64,000 nucleotides of DNA from Conus ventricosus. Taxonomy: Eukaryota > Mollusca > Gastropoda > Neogastropoda > Conidae. Both the position numbers and the translations under genes were made by a program. Shown here piece after piece: positions 11,897-24,442 of the stretch; within the stretch, counting starts at the first letter, position 1, and every line of letters begins with the position of its first letter. The stretch covers positions 17,688,471 to 17,752,470 of the forward strand of contig CM031622.1 of NCBI GenBank assembly GCA_018398815.1, given 5' to 3'. The notes beneath the pieces are model-generated. The model did no database searches and was not told the origin of the DNA. It worked only from the letters and a program-made list of their open reading frames with translations.

Positions 11897-13046
11897 GCTC
11901 AGCCTCACTCGTTGCTGTTCAGCTGACAGTTGAAAACAGACAGAAACACAGATACATACAGATACGCACACATATGTATAAGTGCACAGAAAACAGAGGT
12001 AAGAACAACAGACTCATGAAAATATTCCCAATATTTCAGCCTTACCATAGTCTTCCTCAGGTGAATTTGATTTATGTGATCAAGATATGATCTGTGTATA
12101 TAGATAGACAGGTAGATAGATAGATACATATGAAAACTGGTCAGTCTTATGGTTTGTTTCACAAAGTTGTCCATTTGAAAATTGACTGTAAATAAACTGT
12201 CCAATTTGACAGTAAGTGCTTTTAAATATGTGTAGTCATCTGACTTATTTTTATGATATGAAAGTAAATGTTCAGGAAGTTTACTGATTAACAATTTAAT
12301 GTGTACAGCTGTTGTTTAGTAGTGTACATTTAAAGATCTGTTACACTTCCTTTTTAATTTTTTTTTAGAGCGTTTCATTCATGTATTTATTTATCTTTAC
12401 TTTAGTACGATTTGATGTCCATATTTTTTCAGTTCTTTGCCCAAATAATGAAAATGGATTCAGAGATGCATTCACATGGACTGCTGCGCTACACCCCAGA
12501 AACAATTTGTTTTGAAATGGAAGTCACATAGATGATTGATTTCAGTCCAAGGCTCAGAGAGAAGGTAGGCTATTGGGGAGCAGTGAAATGAGTTGAAGGC
12601 TAGATTACTTTTGGTTAAGGAGTTTTGTTTTAAATGGTAAACTACAGTGACAAAATGGTATTATTTGAAAGTGATGTTTGAAAAAAACAAGCAATTTTGT
12701 TTGTTTGCTTGTGTCAGAGAGAGAGGAGAGAAGAAGAGGTAAGCCAGCATGACAGATGCAGTACAGAGAGACTGTGCATTTAGAGTCACTTAAGGTCTTG
12801 CAGTCCACATATTGTGAGTGTGCAGGAGAAAAGTGCTCAGATTGTTTACCAAGGGATTGGTTAACCCACCCCACGCAGTGACTGTCATTGGGGGTCCTGG
12901 CTGACACTGTCAGTTCTTTAGCCATGTACACCATTTGTGGACTTAGGTGCTTGTTCTGTTTCACATAGGCGTCTGTCTGTAGTTTGCATTGTTTCTTCTT
13001 CACTCTGTCCTCTCTGAGTGAGTAAAAAGATTATCAACTAGATGGG

Positions 13047-13049
<3 letters not shown>

Positions 13050-13087
<38 letters not shown>
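13050..13087. repeat. (GT)n microsatellite
   Basis: A clean GT run of about 38 bp. Confidence 0.95.
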
Positions 13088-13088
<1 letters not shown>

Positions 13089-15228
13089 TTGAGTATAGTG
13101 AGGGGAAAATGAGGTTTTTGTCTACTCCATACACCTGTTGTAATGGAAAAGACTCTGAATAAACAATACCTGCCTCACACTCACAGTCTTTCATTTTTGC
13201 ATGCACGTGTTTATTCATGAGGAGAAAGGGGAAGAGAGAGGGAGTTGAAAACGAGTGGATGGGGGAGAGGAGAGTGGGTATGGGTAGTGGAGGAGAGTAG
13301 GTGGGTGGGACATTGGAAAGCCAACTAGTGGTGACAGTAATATATCTTAAATTTCTCCAGTTCTTCAGGTGATAGTCACCTGATCTTCAGGTGTTCCTTT
13401 TCTATCCACAACAATTCATCATCTCTCTCCTTCTCTTTCCCTCCCACCCATTCTCCCTATCTCTCTCTCTGTCTCTGTCTTTCTCCCCCCCCCCCCCCCC
13501 CTCACCACCTCCTCTCCCTTGCTCCTCCTTTGCTTCTTTGCAATCATCCCTTATGTTTCTGCAAGGGCTGTGGCTTGTACAATAAACACCTGAATCTGAA
13601 TCTAATCTCTCTGACTCTTCTACCCTCAAATTATGACACATATCAGTTACACTCTCTCTCTCTTTCTGAGTCATTCTTTCTGTCAATCTCAAGGTTTTGG
13701 GAGAGATGTGGTGATGAGGAACTGAAACAGATTTTAGTTTACACTGGCACATACCGCATGGTATAGAGAGATGGTTTTGTTCAGCAGATAAATTGAAGAT
13801 GGAGACAACCAGTGCCATTCTGTTAGTCTGTCTTGTCATTCTCTTAGATCGTCTCCATGGGGAGAAAAGGTATCACTTGTAAGTGGTTTGTACTTAAGTT
13901 TGCATTGTGTAGTGAAAGGAGGAGAAGAATCTAGAGGTGTGGAGGTAGAGGATGATGGGCAAACATGCAGTTTGTAAACTCTGCTTTTGTTTGAGGATAT
14001 GCATTAGCTTTGAATGAATATAGGCAGTTGCTTGAGTATTTGTTCTGGCTGAGCATGATAGAAAAGTCTTATTCAAGATATTGTGAGATTGATGAGTGCA
14101 GAGTTTTGAAACATGCAACACAAGTAATCTGTACTCTGTCTTGATTTGTGGTTTATAAGAAATCATTTTGTTTGTATTACATTAGCCATTCCCAGTGGAG
14201 AAGAATTTTCAAATTATCAGAATCCATCAACCTTTCATGTTTTCTCTTGCACATTTCATTGTAGTGATGGGAGAGAGAGAGAGAGAGAGAGAGGACAGAT
14301 GTTGCCTGACGTCAAACAGCAGTGATGGGAGAAACATTTAGGACAGCTGTCTGCTGCTGGCTTGCTAATCAATACCATCAGTTGTTTGCGCAGGGGCTCT
14401 TAAGAGTCTGGAGTGGGCGGGGATGGGCAGTACTTGTCAGTTTCTGATTTATTACTTCGTTTTGCTGCTTTGTCATTCCATGCTGATAAATTTGGGGCAT
14501 CTTTTGTTCATTGGTTTGTGGTTCAGCTTCTGATTTCTGTTGGGTTTTGTTCTGTTTGTTTTTTGAAGACAAGAATCTGAGCTTACACTTGTCATTTTAC
14601 TTGATCTGAGTGCAAAACATTGATAATCAATTTGTTTTCATCTCTGTATTATTGTGACCGTCTGTCTGTCTCCCTGTCTTGGCCTGTGTCTCTGTCTGCC
14701 ATGTGAGAATTGTATGGAAACTTGGTAAATAATAACATCATTCTGCTGTTTGATGTTTCTGTCTCTCACACTTTGAAGTCTGGTCTCATGGCTTCTTCAG
14801 ATCTTTTCATCTACCAACTTTTTTTTTCTTCTTTGAGAGAAGTTTTCTTATGTCGTCCATCTGCACTCATCTTTAGATATAAATGAGTTTGAAGTTTGTT
14901 CATGAACAAAACATTGAACAGTCTACAGGAAAGCATCAGGCAAAATTCATTTTCTCTCATGTAAAAAGGTTTTAATACCCTGCATGTCAGTACGTTTTCA
15001 AGACACTAACCTTGAAAAGAAAAGAAAAGAGTTTGTACTTGTGCATCTGCATACTCCTAGACATATTCACACATGTACAGTGACACACAGTGACAGCCAA
15101 GCACAGAGAAAGAGACATATTCATCAGACAGTTGTAACATGCCTGAAAGCAAAGCAAGTCATGTATGCATCCTGTAACCAAAGGAGAGAAAATTGTATAC
15201 CTTGTCATCAGACTGCTTCTCTGGTGGT

Positions 15229-15348
15229 GGTGGTGGTGTGTGTGTGTGTGTTTGTGTGTGTGTATGTGTGTGTATACACTTATACATATTTTGTGTGTGT
15301 CTATTTGTGTTTGTGTATATATACATATATATGGGTACATGTGTGAGT

Positions 15349-15397
<49 letters not shown>
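15229..15397. repeat. Facing GT and CA microsatellites
   Basis: An interrupted GT tract (15235-15310) is followed by TATATACATATATA and then a clean (CA)n run (15351-15397). The two halves are complementary and only tens of bases apart, so a transcript could fold on itself. Confidence 0.9.
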
Positions 15398-15401
<4 letters not shown>

Positions 15402-15599
15402 AAAAAAGTTTGGTATGGGAAGGTGGGGTGAGAGAAAGCAAATGGGTAAGAAAAAGAGGGGGTTAGAGTATAGAGGGGGTTAGAATATAAATATCAAACC
15501 GTACACTTGCAACATACAGATATCATCATACTGTGTCATGAAAACAGAACCACTTTCTATTGCCAGGCCAGAAGTATCTTTCGTCTGTTGATTTGGACT

Positions 15600-15760
15600 C
15601 ATCGTTAGAACCCAGCTGACGGTGTCAGTCCAGCCTGGTCATCAAGTGAACATCAACCATCTATAATTCTGTGGTATTCTCACCACCAAGGGTTCATAAA
15701 CGGAACCTATTGGCTTTCCAAGGCAGCTAGTGAAGGACATAAAAGCAGAATGAAAAGAGT
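15600..15760 (+). repeat. Dispersed repeat, paralogous to 55830-55985
   Basis: The stretch from about 15655 reads ATAATTCTGTGGTATTCTCA, CACCAAGGGTTCATAAACGGA and GGCAGCTAGTGAAGGACAT. Each piece has a close counterpart in the same order at about 55885-55965. The family is not recognised and no ends were found. Confidence 0.6.
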
Positions 15761-15763
15761 TCA

Positions 15764-15768
15764 CACAC

Positions 15769-15840
<72 letters not shown>
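15764..15840. repeat. (CA)n microsatellite
   Basis: About 76 bp of CA, immediately followed by a short GT run at 15845-15860. Confidence 0.95.
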
Positions 15841-15843
<3 letters not shown>

Positions 15844-16221
15844 GTCTGTGTGTGTGTGTGAAATGAAAAAGAAAGTCCTTGGCTCACCCTCTGAAAATGT
15901 TTCTAACAGGTATGTTGCTGTTACTGATTCAATACTGCAACTTGCACCTTTTTTTTCTTTTACTTGTTGGTATAGCTGCGCGCTGTTTACACTGTGCACA
16001 TTGCTTTTTTTAATGTTAACCTACAAGTGTATACCATACTGCTATTACGGTGATAACCTACAATTAGAGATTAGAGAAGAAATGAATACCTCTGTACCCA
16101 TTTTATGGCTTGCTTGGTCAGCTTTGAGTATGAAACTTTTTTGTGCCAGGCCTATTTTTATGGTTTTTATTTCTTTTTCTGGTTTTCAGACAGTTTATGT
16201 TAAGAAAATATTTAAATTAAA

Positions 16222-16223
<2 letters not shown>

Positions 16224-16280
<57 letters not shown>

Positions 16281-16281
16281 C
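16224..16281. repeat. (CA)n microsatellite with trinucleotide tail
   Basis: A CA run followed by (CAT)n and (CCT)n. Confidence 0.95.
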
Positions 16282-16568
16282 ATCATCATGATCATCCTCC
16301 TCCTCCTCCTCAGGTGTGCAGGCTTTCTAAGTAATTTCTGAGCAACTCGTTCTCTTTCTGTCTGTCTCTTCTTGTTATTTTGTGTTTGTTGTTCTTTCTT
16401 TTGTATAGTTTAAAAATAATATTGCAATAAGGAAATATTTTCTTTTCTTTTCTTTGTTTTTCTTCTGTGGATATATGAGATCCACATCTTAACTTAAAGA
16501 ATTGTTCATAAATTGCATGCAAATTGATTAAACATGGCACCTTTTATCCATGGTGTTTAAACTGTCAC

Positions 16569-16602
16569 ATGTGTGTGTGTGTTGTGTGTGTGTGTGTGTG
16601 TG

Positions 16603-16636
<34 letters not shown>

Positions 16637-16690
16637 CAGGTGTGTATGTGTGTGCGCATGTGTGTGTTTGAGAGAGAGAAAGAGAGTATG
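16569..16690. repeat. GT/GA compound microsatellite
   Basis: Alternating GT and GA tracts with short interruptions. Confidence 0.9.
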
Positions 16691-16969
16691 TGCATGCACA
16701 CATTTATTACTGCATACATTACATGATACTTTTTTCTGGTTAATTTGCCCTTGTTTTTACTTTTAATGGAATAAGAGCACAAAACCTGTAGTAGATGTTT
16801 ATTATCATTGGTTTTCAAATTGGAAAAAAAAAAGTTTAATAAAGTTTGCATAAAACATTAACTTCTAGAACACTACCTTTTGAGTTTGAGGTATGTGGAT
16901 TAAAAAGAGGCTGCATTCCAAGAAGTAAACTGAATTGATAATTTTGCTCTGTGCCTTCCTGTTTTCCAG

Positions 16970-17136
16970 GTCTGTTTATGAAGCACAGTGAGAGCACGTC
17001 AGCACTCACCAACCCTGGATCTGCAGCAGGGGACTTGGCCTCAGGTCGTGCCTTTGATAATGGATGCAAATGCATGCAGAGTTCAGAGGCTGTCCTCAAC
17101 AATTTGACTGGGCGGCAGACACCTTGTCAGTGCAAT
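16970..17136 (+). CDS. PI4KB: PI4KB exon, variable linker before the conserved region
   Basis: The exon is flanked by a strong acceptor (polypyrimidine, then TTTTCCAG) and a consensus donor GTAAGT. It begins with two bases of a codon and ends on a codon boundary, which fits the next exon exactly. It encodes about 55 residues beginning LFMKHSESTSALTNPGS and ending GRQTPCQCN. This is the poorly conserved Ser-rich linker that precedes the conserved segment in PI4KB, so its membership rests on splice signals, phase and position rather than similarity. The three Cys near its end are unusual for this linker. Confidence 0.65.
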
Positions 17137-17329
17137 GTAAGTCACATGTTTTTAAAAAAATGTAATTGTCACTTACTGACCGGTGGAAATGGAGGACACG
17201 TATAAAACATCGTATGCATCCTATGTGAGAAACTGGAGGAATAAATGAGATAAATGAAAATGTGTGACTGATATTTGAATGGTACAGGAAACGACTGAAT
17301 GAGCGCCAGTAGGCTGCTCTTCGGCCGGC

Positions 17330-17442
17330 TCTACCTGGGTAGGCAGCCCGTTGAGTGAGTGAGTGAGGTAGTGTGTTTATTGTAAAGCGCTTAGAGCTTG
17401 TTCTGTGACCGAGGATAGGCGCTATATAAATACCCAATATAT
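17330..17442 (+). repeat. SINE fragment with GCGCTATATAAATAC tail
   Basis: GTAAAGCGCTTAGAGCTTG is followed by CGAGGATAGGCGCTATATAAA, the conserved 3' tail of an animal SINE group. A diverged relative lies at 1255-1344. The tRNA-like head is not clearly visible. Confidence 0.6.
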
Positions 17443-17789
17443 ATGAATTTAAATGGGAAACTGTTATGACATAGACACAATAAGTTTTAGATTTGTTGAC
17501 AGAAAAAATGTGTCTGTGAAATATTTGTGAGGGTCCAGGCTTCATGGTGGGAATATGATGTGCATTTGAATTGCATTTTGAAACTTTTAAATTATGGGAG
17601 TGACACAAGGATGTCTATTGTGGTGGTATTTTTTGTTTGTCTTTTTTTTTTCTTTAGATAAGATTAGAACATGTGATGACAGATAGAAAATGAAAATGAG
17701 CAAGCATGGTCAATAATCAATCCATTATTGACAATGAAAAACACAACAGAAAAATAATAAATCAAATGTAAATGGTTTATCCTTCCTGT

Positions 17790-17832
17790 CCCTCCCCCCC
17801 CCCCTCCCCCCTCCCCCCCACCCCCCCCTTCC
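17790..17832. repeat. C-rich tract
   Basis: C runs broken by single T and A bases. Confidence 0.9.
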
Positions 17833-18306
17833 CTTAAAAAAATTGATAAAGAAGGTGAGAAAAAAATGTAATGACAACAAATCATGTTGGGGTAACCAGT
17901 TTGTTGAAAGCAACCATTTATTGTGCCAAAACATGTGCGATTTTCAGCTTCGAGTAATCATTTCAAAATGTGTAGGTAAGAACTGTTCTCAGCCTGAAAG
18001 CACCAAGATAGTATGTCCAGTATCATTCAGATGTTTACTTCAAATAGAAAACAGGGTATTATACCATAAATGCCTATGAAACAGCTTTGTATATTCAAAG
18101 TTACCGTAAATGTTCACAGAGTGTCTTGTTGTGTATAACACAGAGAGGGAAAAGAAGATGTATTTGGGCTTGTTTTCTATTTTTCATTATCTCACAATGT
18201 GAAGTAGTCATTTTACGGTGGTGTCTGGTTGAGTCATTGCAGGCTCCCTAGACCTCCCCTTTTCCCCACTCCATCTGCTGCTCGAAATGGACTTTGAGCA
18301 TTCTAA

Positions 18307-18554
18307 GATGACGCACAGCAGTACTGTAGATGTGTCTGGTGTGAATGCAGTTATGCTATAGTTGTGTCTGTTGCGTGTCGTTGATTCTCAGATGACGCAC
18401 AGCAGTACTGTAGATGTGTCTGGTGTGAATGCAGTTATGCTATAGTTGTGTCTGTTGCGTGTCGTTGATTCTCAGATGACGCACAGCAGTACTGTAGATG
18501 TGTCTGGTGTGTATGCAGTTATGCTATAGTTGTGTCTGTTGTGTGTCATTGCAG
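18307..18554. repeat. 84-bp tandem repeat, three copies, ending at a splice acceptor
   Basis: Copies begin at 18307, 18391 and 18475 with GATGACGCACAGCAGTACTG. The first two end in TCGTTGATTCTCA, and the third ends in TCATTGCAG, the acceptor of the next exon. A separate copy of GTCATTGCAGGCTCC lies upstream at about 18234-18248. The splice-site region has therefore been locally duplicated. Confidence 0.92.
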
Positions 18555-18645
18555 GCTCCTCGGCTACAACCTGAAGTGGAGTTTGTCCAGGCTCTGATGA
18601 ACATCGGCAAGAAACTTCAGCATCTGCCCACAAAAGAGCTCAGAA
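18555..18645 (+). CDS. PI4KB: PI4KB exon, start of conserved region
   Basis: The exon encodes APRLQPEVEFVQALMNIGKK and then LQHLPTKELR, matching the family's conserved helix (LAPEREFIKSLMAIGKRL in vertebrates, from memory). The acceptor is TCATTGCAG and the donor A|GTGAGT. It opens on a codon boundary and leaves one base, which joins the CA at 31998 to make a Thr codon. The segment lies between the helical domain and the kinase domain. Confidence 0.9.
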
Positions 18646-20872
18646 GTGAGTTGTAGTGAATTGGTCACAAATGTCACAAACGATGTCAGAGAACTCATTT
18701 TAATGGAACCAAAGAGAAGAATTTTAAGATAAGAATAGAAAGAAATGACAAGAATATAGAAACAGACCAGGCCTCTGTTTAAAAGTAAATCTGTGTTAAT
18801 GTTTCGACTGACCCCTCTGTACATCTAATAGCATGGATGAAGTCACACGTCTGAAAATGCCAGAAACTGGAATTCGACCCCGCTGTTTGTCCAGAGATCC
18901 TGAAATCGCAAAATGTCAAGGTAATTTTTTTCCCAGAACATTTTGGTACAGATGCGCCCTGATTACTCGGTCCAAGTACCCATAACACCCCACCGATATG
19001 CCACTCCCATCCCTTCCCCCTGAGATACAGGGTTGTAGGCTGAACTTTCTGTTGGAATAAACAAGACCACACAAATCTTCGTTTAAAGTGCAAAAAAAGT
19101 CTAGTTTTCCATATTAAGGAGTTCTTCTAACACCAGATGCTCAAATTCTGGTCACCGCAAACTAATTCTTGGTTCAAATTACCAAGCTGTCTTCATAAGG
19201 TTCATTAGTGGTAAATACAAGTTACAGTCAACAAAAATTATTGCTGCCTCCAATTTCTTGAATTAATCCTCTTGTATTCATACCAGGATCAGGCGAGAGT
19301 AGCAGCAGGCGCCTGTAGTTTTCCATACGCGAGGTACCAGGATTTGTTGGCAGGAATTCTCCATCACGCACTGACTATTGCTTAACACACGCATAGTCGC
19401 AGACAGTAACTAGGAAGACTAAGACATGGTCCAATTGTGTCTTAGCACTGTTTTGAGAAAAGGAAGGAAACAAAGTGAGTAACTTTGTGAATGAAACTGA
19501 CTGACTTTCACAATAGCTGCTTTTATGTCTGCTACAAACGACAAAGAAATGATCGACTACTCACAAGAGGAGCAGATTATTCTCAAAGTGGAGAAGTTTG
19601 AAAGAGAGTTGGAAAATGAGAGTGATGTTGATGTAGGTAGTGGTGATGAAGATGAAAGTGAGGAAAGTGACCCGGAGTACCATGTTCCGCTGGCCTCACT
19701 GCAGATGACATGGTGTCAAGTGACACATGGCATGACAGAAGTGAGGCAGTTTCAGGAACCCACTGGACCTGCTCGCTCATTACCCGACACTGCTACACCA
19801 CTAGATTTTTTCTCTTTGTTTGCACCTCTTTGTTTTTTTTAAAGACTGCTGCCGATGAAACAAACAGGTATGCAAGACAAAAACAAGCTGCAGAGGGGCA
19901 CCTGGCCCTATTTGGTCCAATACCACACCTGAGGACATGCGAGCTTATCTTTCTGTGCTGATCATGTTGGCTGTAAAGTGTCAGCCACGACTAGTGCTAC
20001 TGGTGTACTGAACCACGTTTCATTGATCCCTGGATCAGCAGTGTCATGCCTAAAAATAGCTTTTTTAAGTTGAATCAATATTTTCACCTTAGGGATTCGT
20101 CCAACGCACCTGGGTGTGATCACCCTGATTTTGACCTTCTGTACAAGGTGAGAACATTTATCGATCTTTTTCTCCCTTTGTTCAAAGTCAGTTGACATCC
20201 AGGCTGTGAACTGAGCATTGATGAAGCGATGATAGGTTCGCATTTTTTTTCAAACAGTATATGCCAGCTGTCACAGAGTGGAGTGAGGGGTGCTTGTAAA
20301 TAGATCTGTTACATCTGTCTCTTGGATGTCTGAAGGTGTGTAAGTTGTTTGTGTATCTTTATTAATTTCTTCTTTCACTCACTCACACCACCCTACAGCA
20401 TACCAGCACGCGCAGGAATTTAGCGAGGAGTGTACATTTAATGAACAATGAGATGATGAAAAAATTTAAAAATTTTTTTTATAGCACATGAACAACATCA
20501 ACATGTAATTGTAAACTAATTTGATTATATCAAGATGTGTGTGCACTTACATTCCCTGTTAGGCTGGAAAAGAATTCATAGCATCACTCATGACACAATA
20601 CAATAACAAGGGGGAAAAGAATTCATAGCATCACTCATAACATGATACAATAACAACAATAACAAAAAAAAAGGGTTTCTAACATTTTCAAAGAAAATTA
20701 TCATTTAAGTCTTTTGGGATATGAATCAAATCCTACTTGCATTCACATCGTAGGTCAGGTGTGTTGCTGTCCAAGCTGGGGTTGACTTGCACACACACAA
20801 TTAAAAAAAAAAAAATCGCTCTGACCTCAATTTCGGATGCGTTGAAGGCAGTCCACACAATACCACTTCTGA

Positions 20873-21042
20873 GACTGGGCACAGAAGAAGATAGCTGGTC
20901 CCACACCTACGACTGGGCACAGAAGAAGATAGCTGGTCCCACACCTACGACTGGGCACAGGGGAAGATAGCTGGTCCCACACCTGCGACTGGGCACAGGG
21001 GAAGATAGCTGGTCCCACACCTGCGACTGGGCACAGGGGAAC
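20873..21042. repeat. 38-bp minisatellite, about 4.5 copies
   Basis: Tandem copies of a unit containing GACTGGGCACAGAAGAAGAT and AGCTGGTCCCACACC. It lies within the sequence interrupting the piggyBac relic. Confidence 0.92.
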
Positions 21043-21280
21043 TAAGTCGAACAGTAGAGAGCACCGGTCAGCCGTCTGGAGGGGAGACACCAGGGAGACA
21101 CGGCTGTTCAGGAGGTAGGCAGGCTAACTGGTTGTCGAAGACAAGGGTACTTGGGAAGAAAAGGCGAGTCCTGGCCTCAGAGACGACTGCCACACCACAG
21201 GAGGGGGGAGAAGGACAGCTCATACACTCCCACCAGTACACTCGGCCAGCTGGACCGGCACATCAGATGAAAAATCCCCT

Positions 21281-21282
<2 letters not shown>

Positions 21283-21318
<36 letters not shown>
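21283..21318. repeat. Poly-G run
   Basis: About 36 consecutive G, a strong candidate for quadruplex formation and for length error. Confidence 0.95.
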
Positions 21319-21322
<4 letters not shown>

Positions 21323-23384
21323 ACTGGCAATACCCAACCAACAAGCAGGGACAGCGAGTGTACGGAGCAGATGTGACTGACTCCAAAGCCATACTCGATC
21401 TGTGCAAATCTACCAGTCGAATTTGTCAATTTTCGCCGCAGAGAAGAAAAGAAAAATTTCTCTCTGGCTATGCACATAGCAGATGCACGCAACTTGTTGA
21501 GAATCATGCCTGTGACACCAGCCATGCCAACAAAATGGGGTATCAAGGTGTGGGAAATGTGTGATGCTACTACCGGCTATTGTGTCGCATTTGACATGTA
21601 CACTGGTCATGCTAGCCGTGAAAACACAAATATCTGTCTGGGGCATGAAGTGGTTGACAAGCTTGCGTAACCGTACTACAACCAGAACAGGCACTTGTAT
21701 TTCGACCGCTTTTTCACAAGAGTCCCTTTGATGACACACCTGGCCGCGAATGGGACATATGCCTGTGCGACAGTCAACCGTAACCGAAAGGGACTGCCAA
21801 AGGAAGTGAAGATGGCCAAACTGAAGGAAAAGGGAGACCTGATACAGATGCAGAAAGGCTCACTGATGGCCACAGTCTACAAAGACAACTGTCAGATTTA
21901 TCTCCTGAGCAGCAATCAGCCTCCAGGTATGACAACAACGGAGGAAAAGGTGATACCAACTGTCATTGCTGAGTACAAGTACATGGGTGGTGTTCACAAG
22001 TCAGATCAGTGCCGTGCCTACTATCCTGTCGGTCATCAAAACAAAAAATGGTGGTGGTACATCTTCCACTCTTTGATCAATCTGTGTATTGTTCAAGCCT
22101 TTCTTACCTGGGAAAAGTCGCCACACGCTCAGCCCCCAAAGAAGACCTATGATCACCTGTAATTTCATGTGGACATCGCAGATCAGCTTCGTGCTGGATT
22201 CACTTCCAGAAAATGCAAAGCTGGCGAAGCAAGGCAGTACCAGAACCCCTGATCGCCAAAGACTCCATTGATCACCACAAAGTGGAGAAGATTGAGGGCA
22301 GGCCTGAGGTGTGTAGTCAATGTGTCATAACAGGCCATTTGACACCAAAGGGATATCAAGTGGAGACATCATACAAGTGTTCATTCTGTTAAGTGCCCCT
22401 TTACTGGCCTAAGAATGGTTTTTGCAACTATCATGGCCAGAACACAGCCCAGTAGGAATGCAGCTGTGATGTTTATTTTTGTTCTGCATACCTGTTTTTC
22501 GGTGACAGTTGTGACTGACATTTAGTAGTGAGTGTGTAAAGTGACACTGTGTTGTGCAACAGAAGACTGTGGACATACGTAAATAGCTGTAGCTTGTAGA
22601 ACTGCAAAGGTTGAAGGAAACCCACAAGATATAGAGTATTGGGTAGGACTGAGTTCAGTATTGTGTGACAAGTGACAAGTTTTGTATGACATTGGTGGGA
22701 CAACCAGTGGGACCTGTACTGCCAGGCAGCGGATGGATCATGTTAGGTAGGCCTCAGATTTCATCTTACACTAACAAGTTGCATCAGCATGGTGATCGTG
22801 CATGCTTGCATGCTGTAAAATTGATTGTCATCATAAAATGTTATGCATCTGGTGACAATTTGGTGGCAGTAACATGACCTATGTCTCTTAGACAGAAAAA
22901 AATATAGTACAAATTATAGTGCATGATCTTATGAAACTGTCTGCCATTTTTTTTGTCTTTCAGAGGTTCACCCACGTTCCCCGTAAGTTATTAATCACAC
23001 CTACCCATTTTTAGGCTGAAACCTGTAAAGAATCCGAAATCTAGGGGAAGTTTGCAGTCAGAGAAACTGAGTATAAGAGGGTTATGTGAAATCTACTTCA
23101 TACAGGTCAGTAATATCAATGTCAATTTTAATAGTGCCCTTGCGTGTCTCCAAATGCCCAGATTTTACCTATCAAAGCTGTAGAAACCCTTCAACTTATG
23201 GGGGCTTTGCCTTTTGATCCCTAGCTTGGAGCTCTACCCCTTGACCCCGCCAGGAGGCCAAATGTGGCCCCCTCGATCCCCGGCAACCATGCTTTTTATT
23301 TTTTCCTGGGGCAGCCTTCAGCCTGTAGCACAGTGATGCCATTCTCATCACTAGAGCTGGGACTGGACAAGTTGGGGCTCTGGA

Positions 23385-24011
23385 ATGAGCCGTGTGGAGA
23401 TAATAAGAATGAGCAGCGTGGAGGTAATAAAAATGAACTGTGTGGAGGTAATAAGAATGAGCCGTGTGGAGATAATAAGAATGAGCCGTGTGGAGATATT
23501 AAGAATGAGCCGTGTGGAGATAATAAAAATGAGCCGTGTGGAGATAATAAGAATGAGCTGTGTGGAGGTAATAAGAATGAGCCGAGTGGAGATAATAAGA
23601 ATGAGCAGCATGGAGATAATAAGAATGAGCCGTGTGGAGGTAATAAGAATGAGCCGTGTGGAGATAAAAAGAATGAGCAGCGTGGAGATAATAAGAATGA
23701 GCCGTGTGGAGGTAATAAGAATGAGCCGTGTGGGGATAATAAGAATGAGGTGTGGAGATAATAAGAATGAACAGCATGGAGGTAATAAGAATGAGCCGTG
23801 TGGAGGTAATAAGAATGAGCAGCATGGAGATAATAAGAATGAGCAGCGTGGAGATAATAAGAATGAGCAGCGTGGAGATAATAAGAATGAGCAGCGTGGA
23901 GATAATAAGAATGAGCAGCATGGAGATAATAAGAATGAGCAGCGTGGAGGTAATAAGAATGAGCAGCATGGAGATAATAAGAATGAGCCGTGTGGAGATA
24001 ATAAGAATGAG
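23385..24011. repeat. Satellite array, 24-bp unit (part 1)
   Basis: About 26 tandem copies of a 24-bp unit, GTGGAGATAATAAGAATGAG plus CCGT or CAGC, with point variants. The unit length is divisible by three and lacks stops in several frames, so long open frames (repeats such as NKNEPCGD, MSRVEIIR, SFLLSPRC) arise on both strands without implying a gene. Confidence 0.97.
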
Positions 24012-24442
24012 CACATAGTTGCCAACTGCTACGAGATCGCCGTAGTTTGCTACGCCAAGAGAATGCTTGCTACGACGCTACTACGATCATTAAATTGCTA
24101 CGGCGAAACAAAAAAATTCGAAGATACTTTCGTTTTGTTTGGACAGCGCTAAGTAACGTCTCTATCGGTCTGTCGGAACTGCATTTCCGCTTTCGGTTTT
24201 ACTGTAGCACGTAGATTTTTTTTTTACAATTTGCCCTCTTCCTCTGCTTCATCTCTGTATAATAACATTTATAGATATACTAAGAGTACTGTAGCTTTAA
24301 TGTGGTCCGTAAAACTGGTTATAGGCCTGATTTCTTTTTAGAACGCGCGCAAAATTAAGTTGCTACTGTCAAATTGGAAATGCTACTGTGAAAATTGTGA
24401 AATGCTACTGTAAGCCGCATGAGCAGGTTGGCAGCTCTGTGA
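24012..24442. mobile_element. Small non-autonomous DNA element inserted in the satellite
   Basis: About 430 bp of unrelated sequence splits the 24-bp array. Its ends are imperfect inverted repeats: CACATAGTTGCCAACTG at the left and, read inward from the right, CACAGAGCTGCCAACCTG. Satellite sequence resumes on both sides in register around GAGC. The interior has no coding capacity and repeats the word TGCTACTG/TGCTACG near both ends. The superfamily is not assignable, though a hAT-type miniature element is possible. Confidence 0.6.

Larger units (their letters stand above)
17137..18554 (+). other. PI4KB intron, 1.4 kb
   Basis: The intron contains a SINE tail (17330-17442), a C-rich tract (17790-17832) and an 84-bp tandem repeat against its 3' splice site. 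The rest is AT-rich with nothing recognised. Confidence 0.7.
19525..22395 (+). pseudogene. Decayed piggyBac-type transposase
   Basis: Fragments occur in the order of a piggyBac transposase. They are an acidic N terminus from 19525 (DVGSGDEDESEESDPEYHVP), YKVRTFIDLFLPLFK (about 20143-20190), ELSIDEAMI (about 20210), FKQYMPA (about 20257), GIKVWEMCDATTGYCVAF (about 21537-21590), YFDRFFTRVPLM (about 21696), YKYMGGVHKSDQCRAYYPVG with KKWWWYIFHSL (about 21975-22085), and a C-terminal Cys cluster VCSQC...YKCSFC (about 22311-22389). Stops and shifts separate them. About 1.2 kb of foreign sequence sits between the FKQYMPA and GIKVW blocks. The GGVD motif of active enzymes reads GGVH here, so a catalytic Asp is probably lost as well. 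The element's ends were not found. Confidence 0.85.

Noticed and set aside
22964..22982. 19-bp micro-exon with a strong pyrimidine tract, CAG and GTAAGT
   Set aside because: PI4KB exons 18555-18645 and 31998-32136 join directly in phase and in protein alignment. Inserting 19 bp would break the frame.
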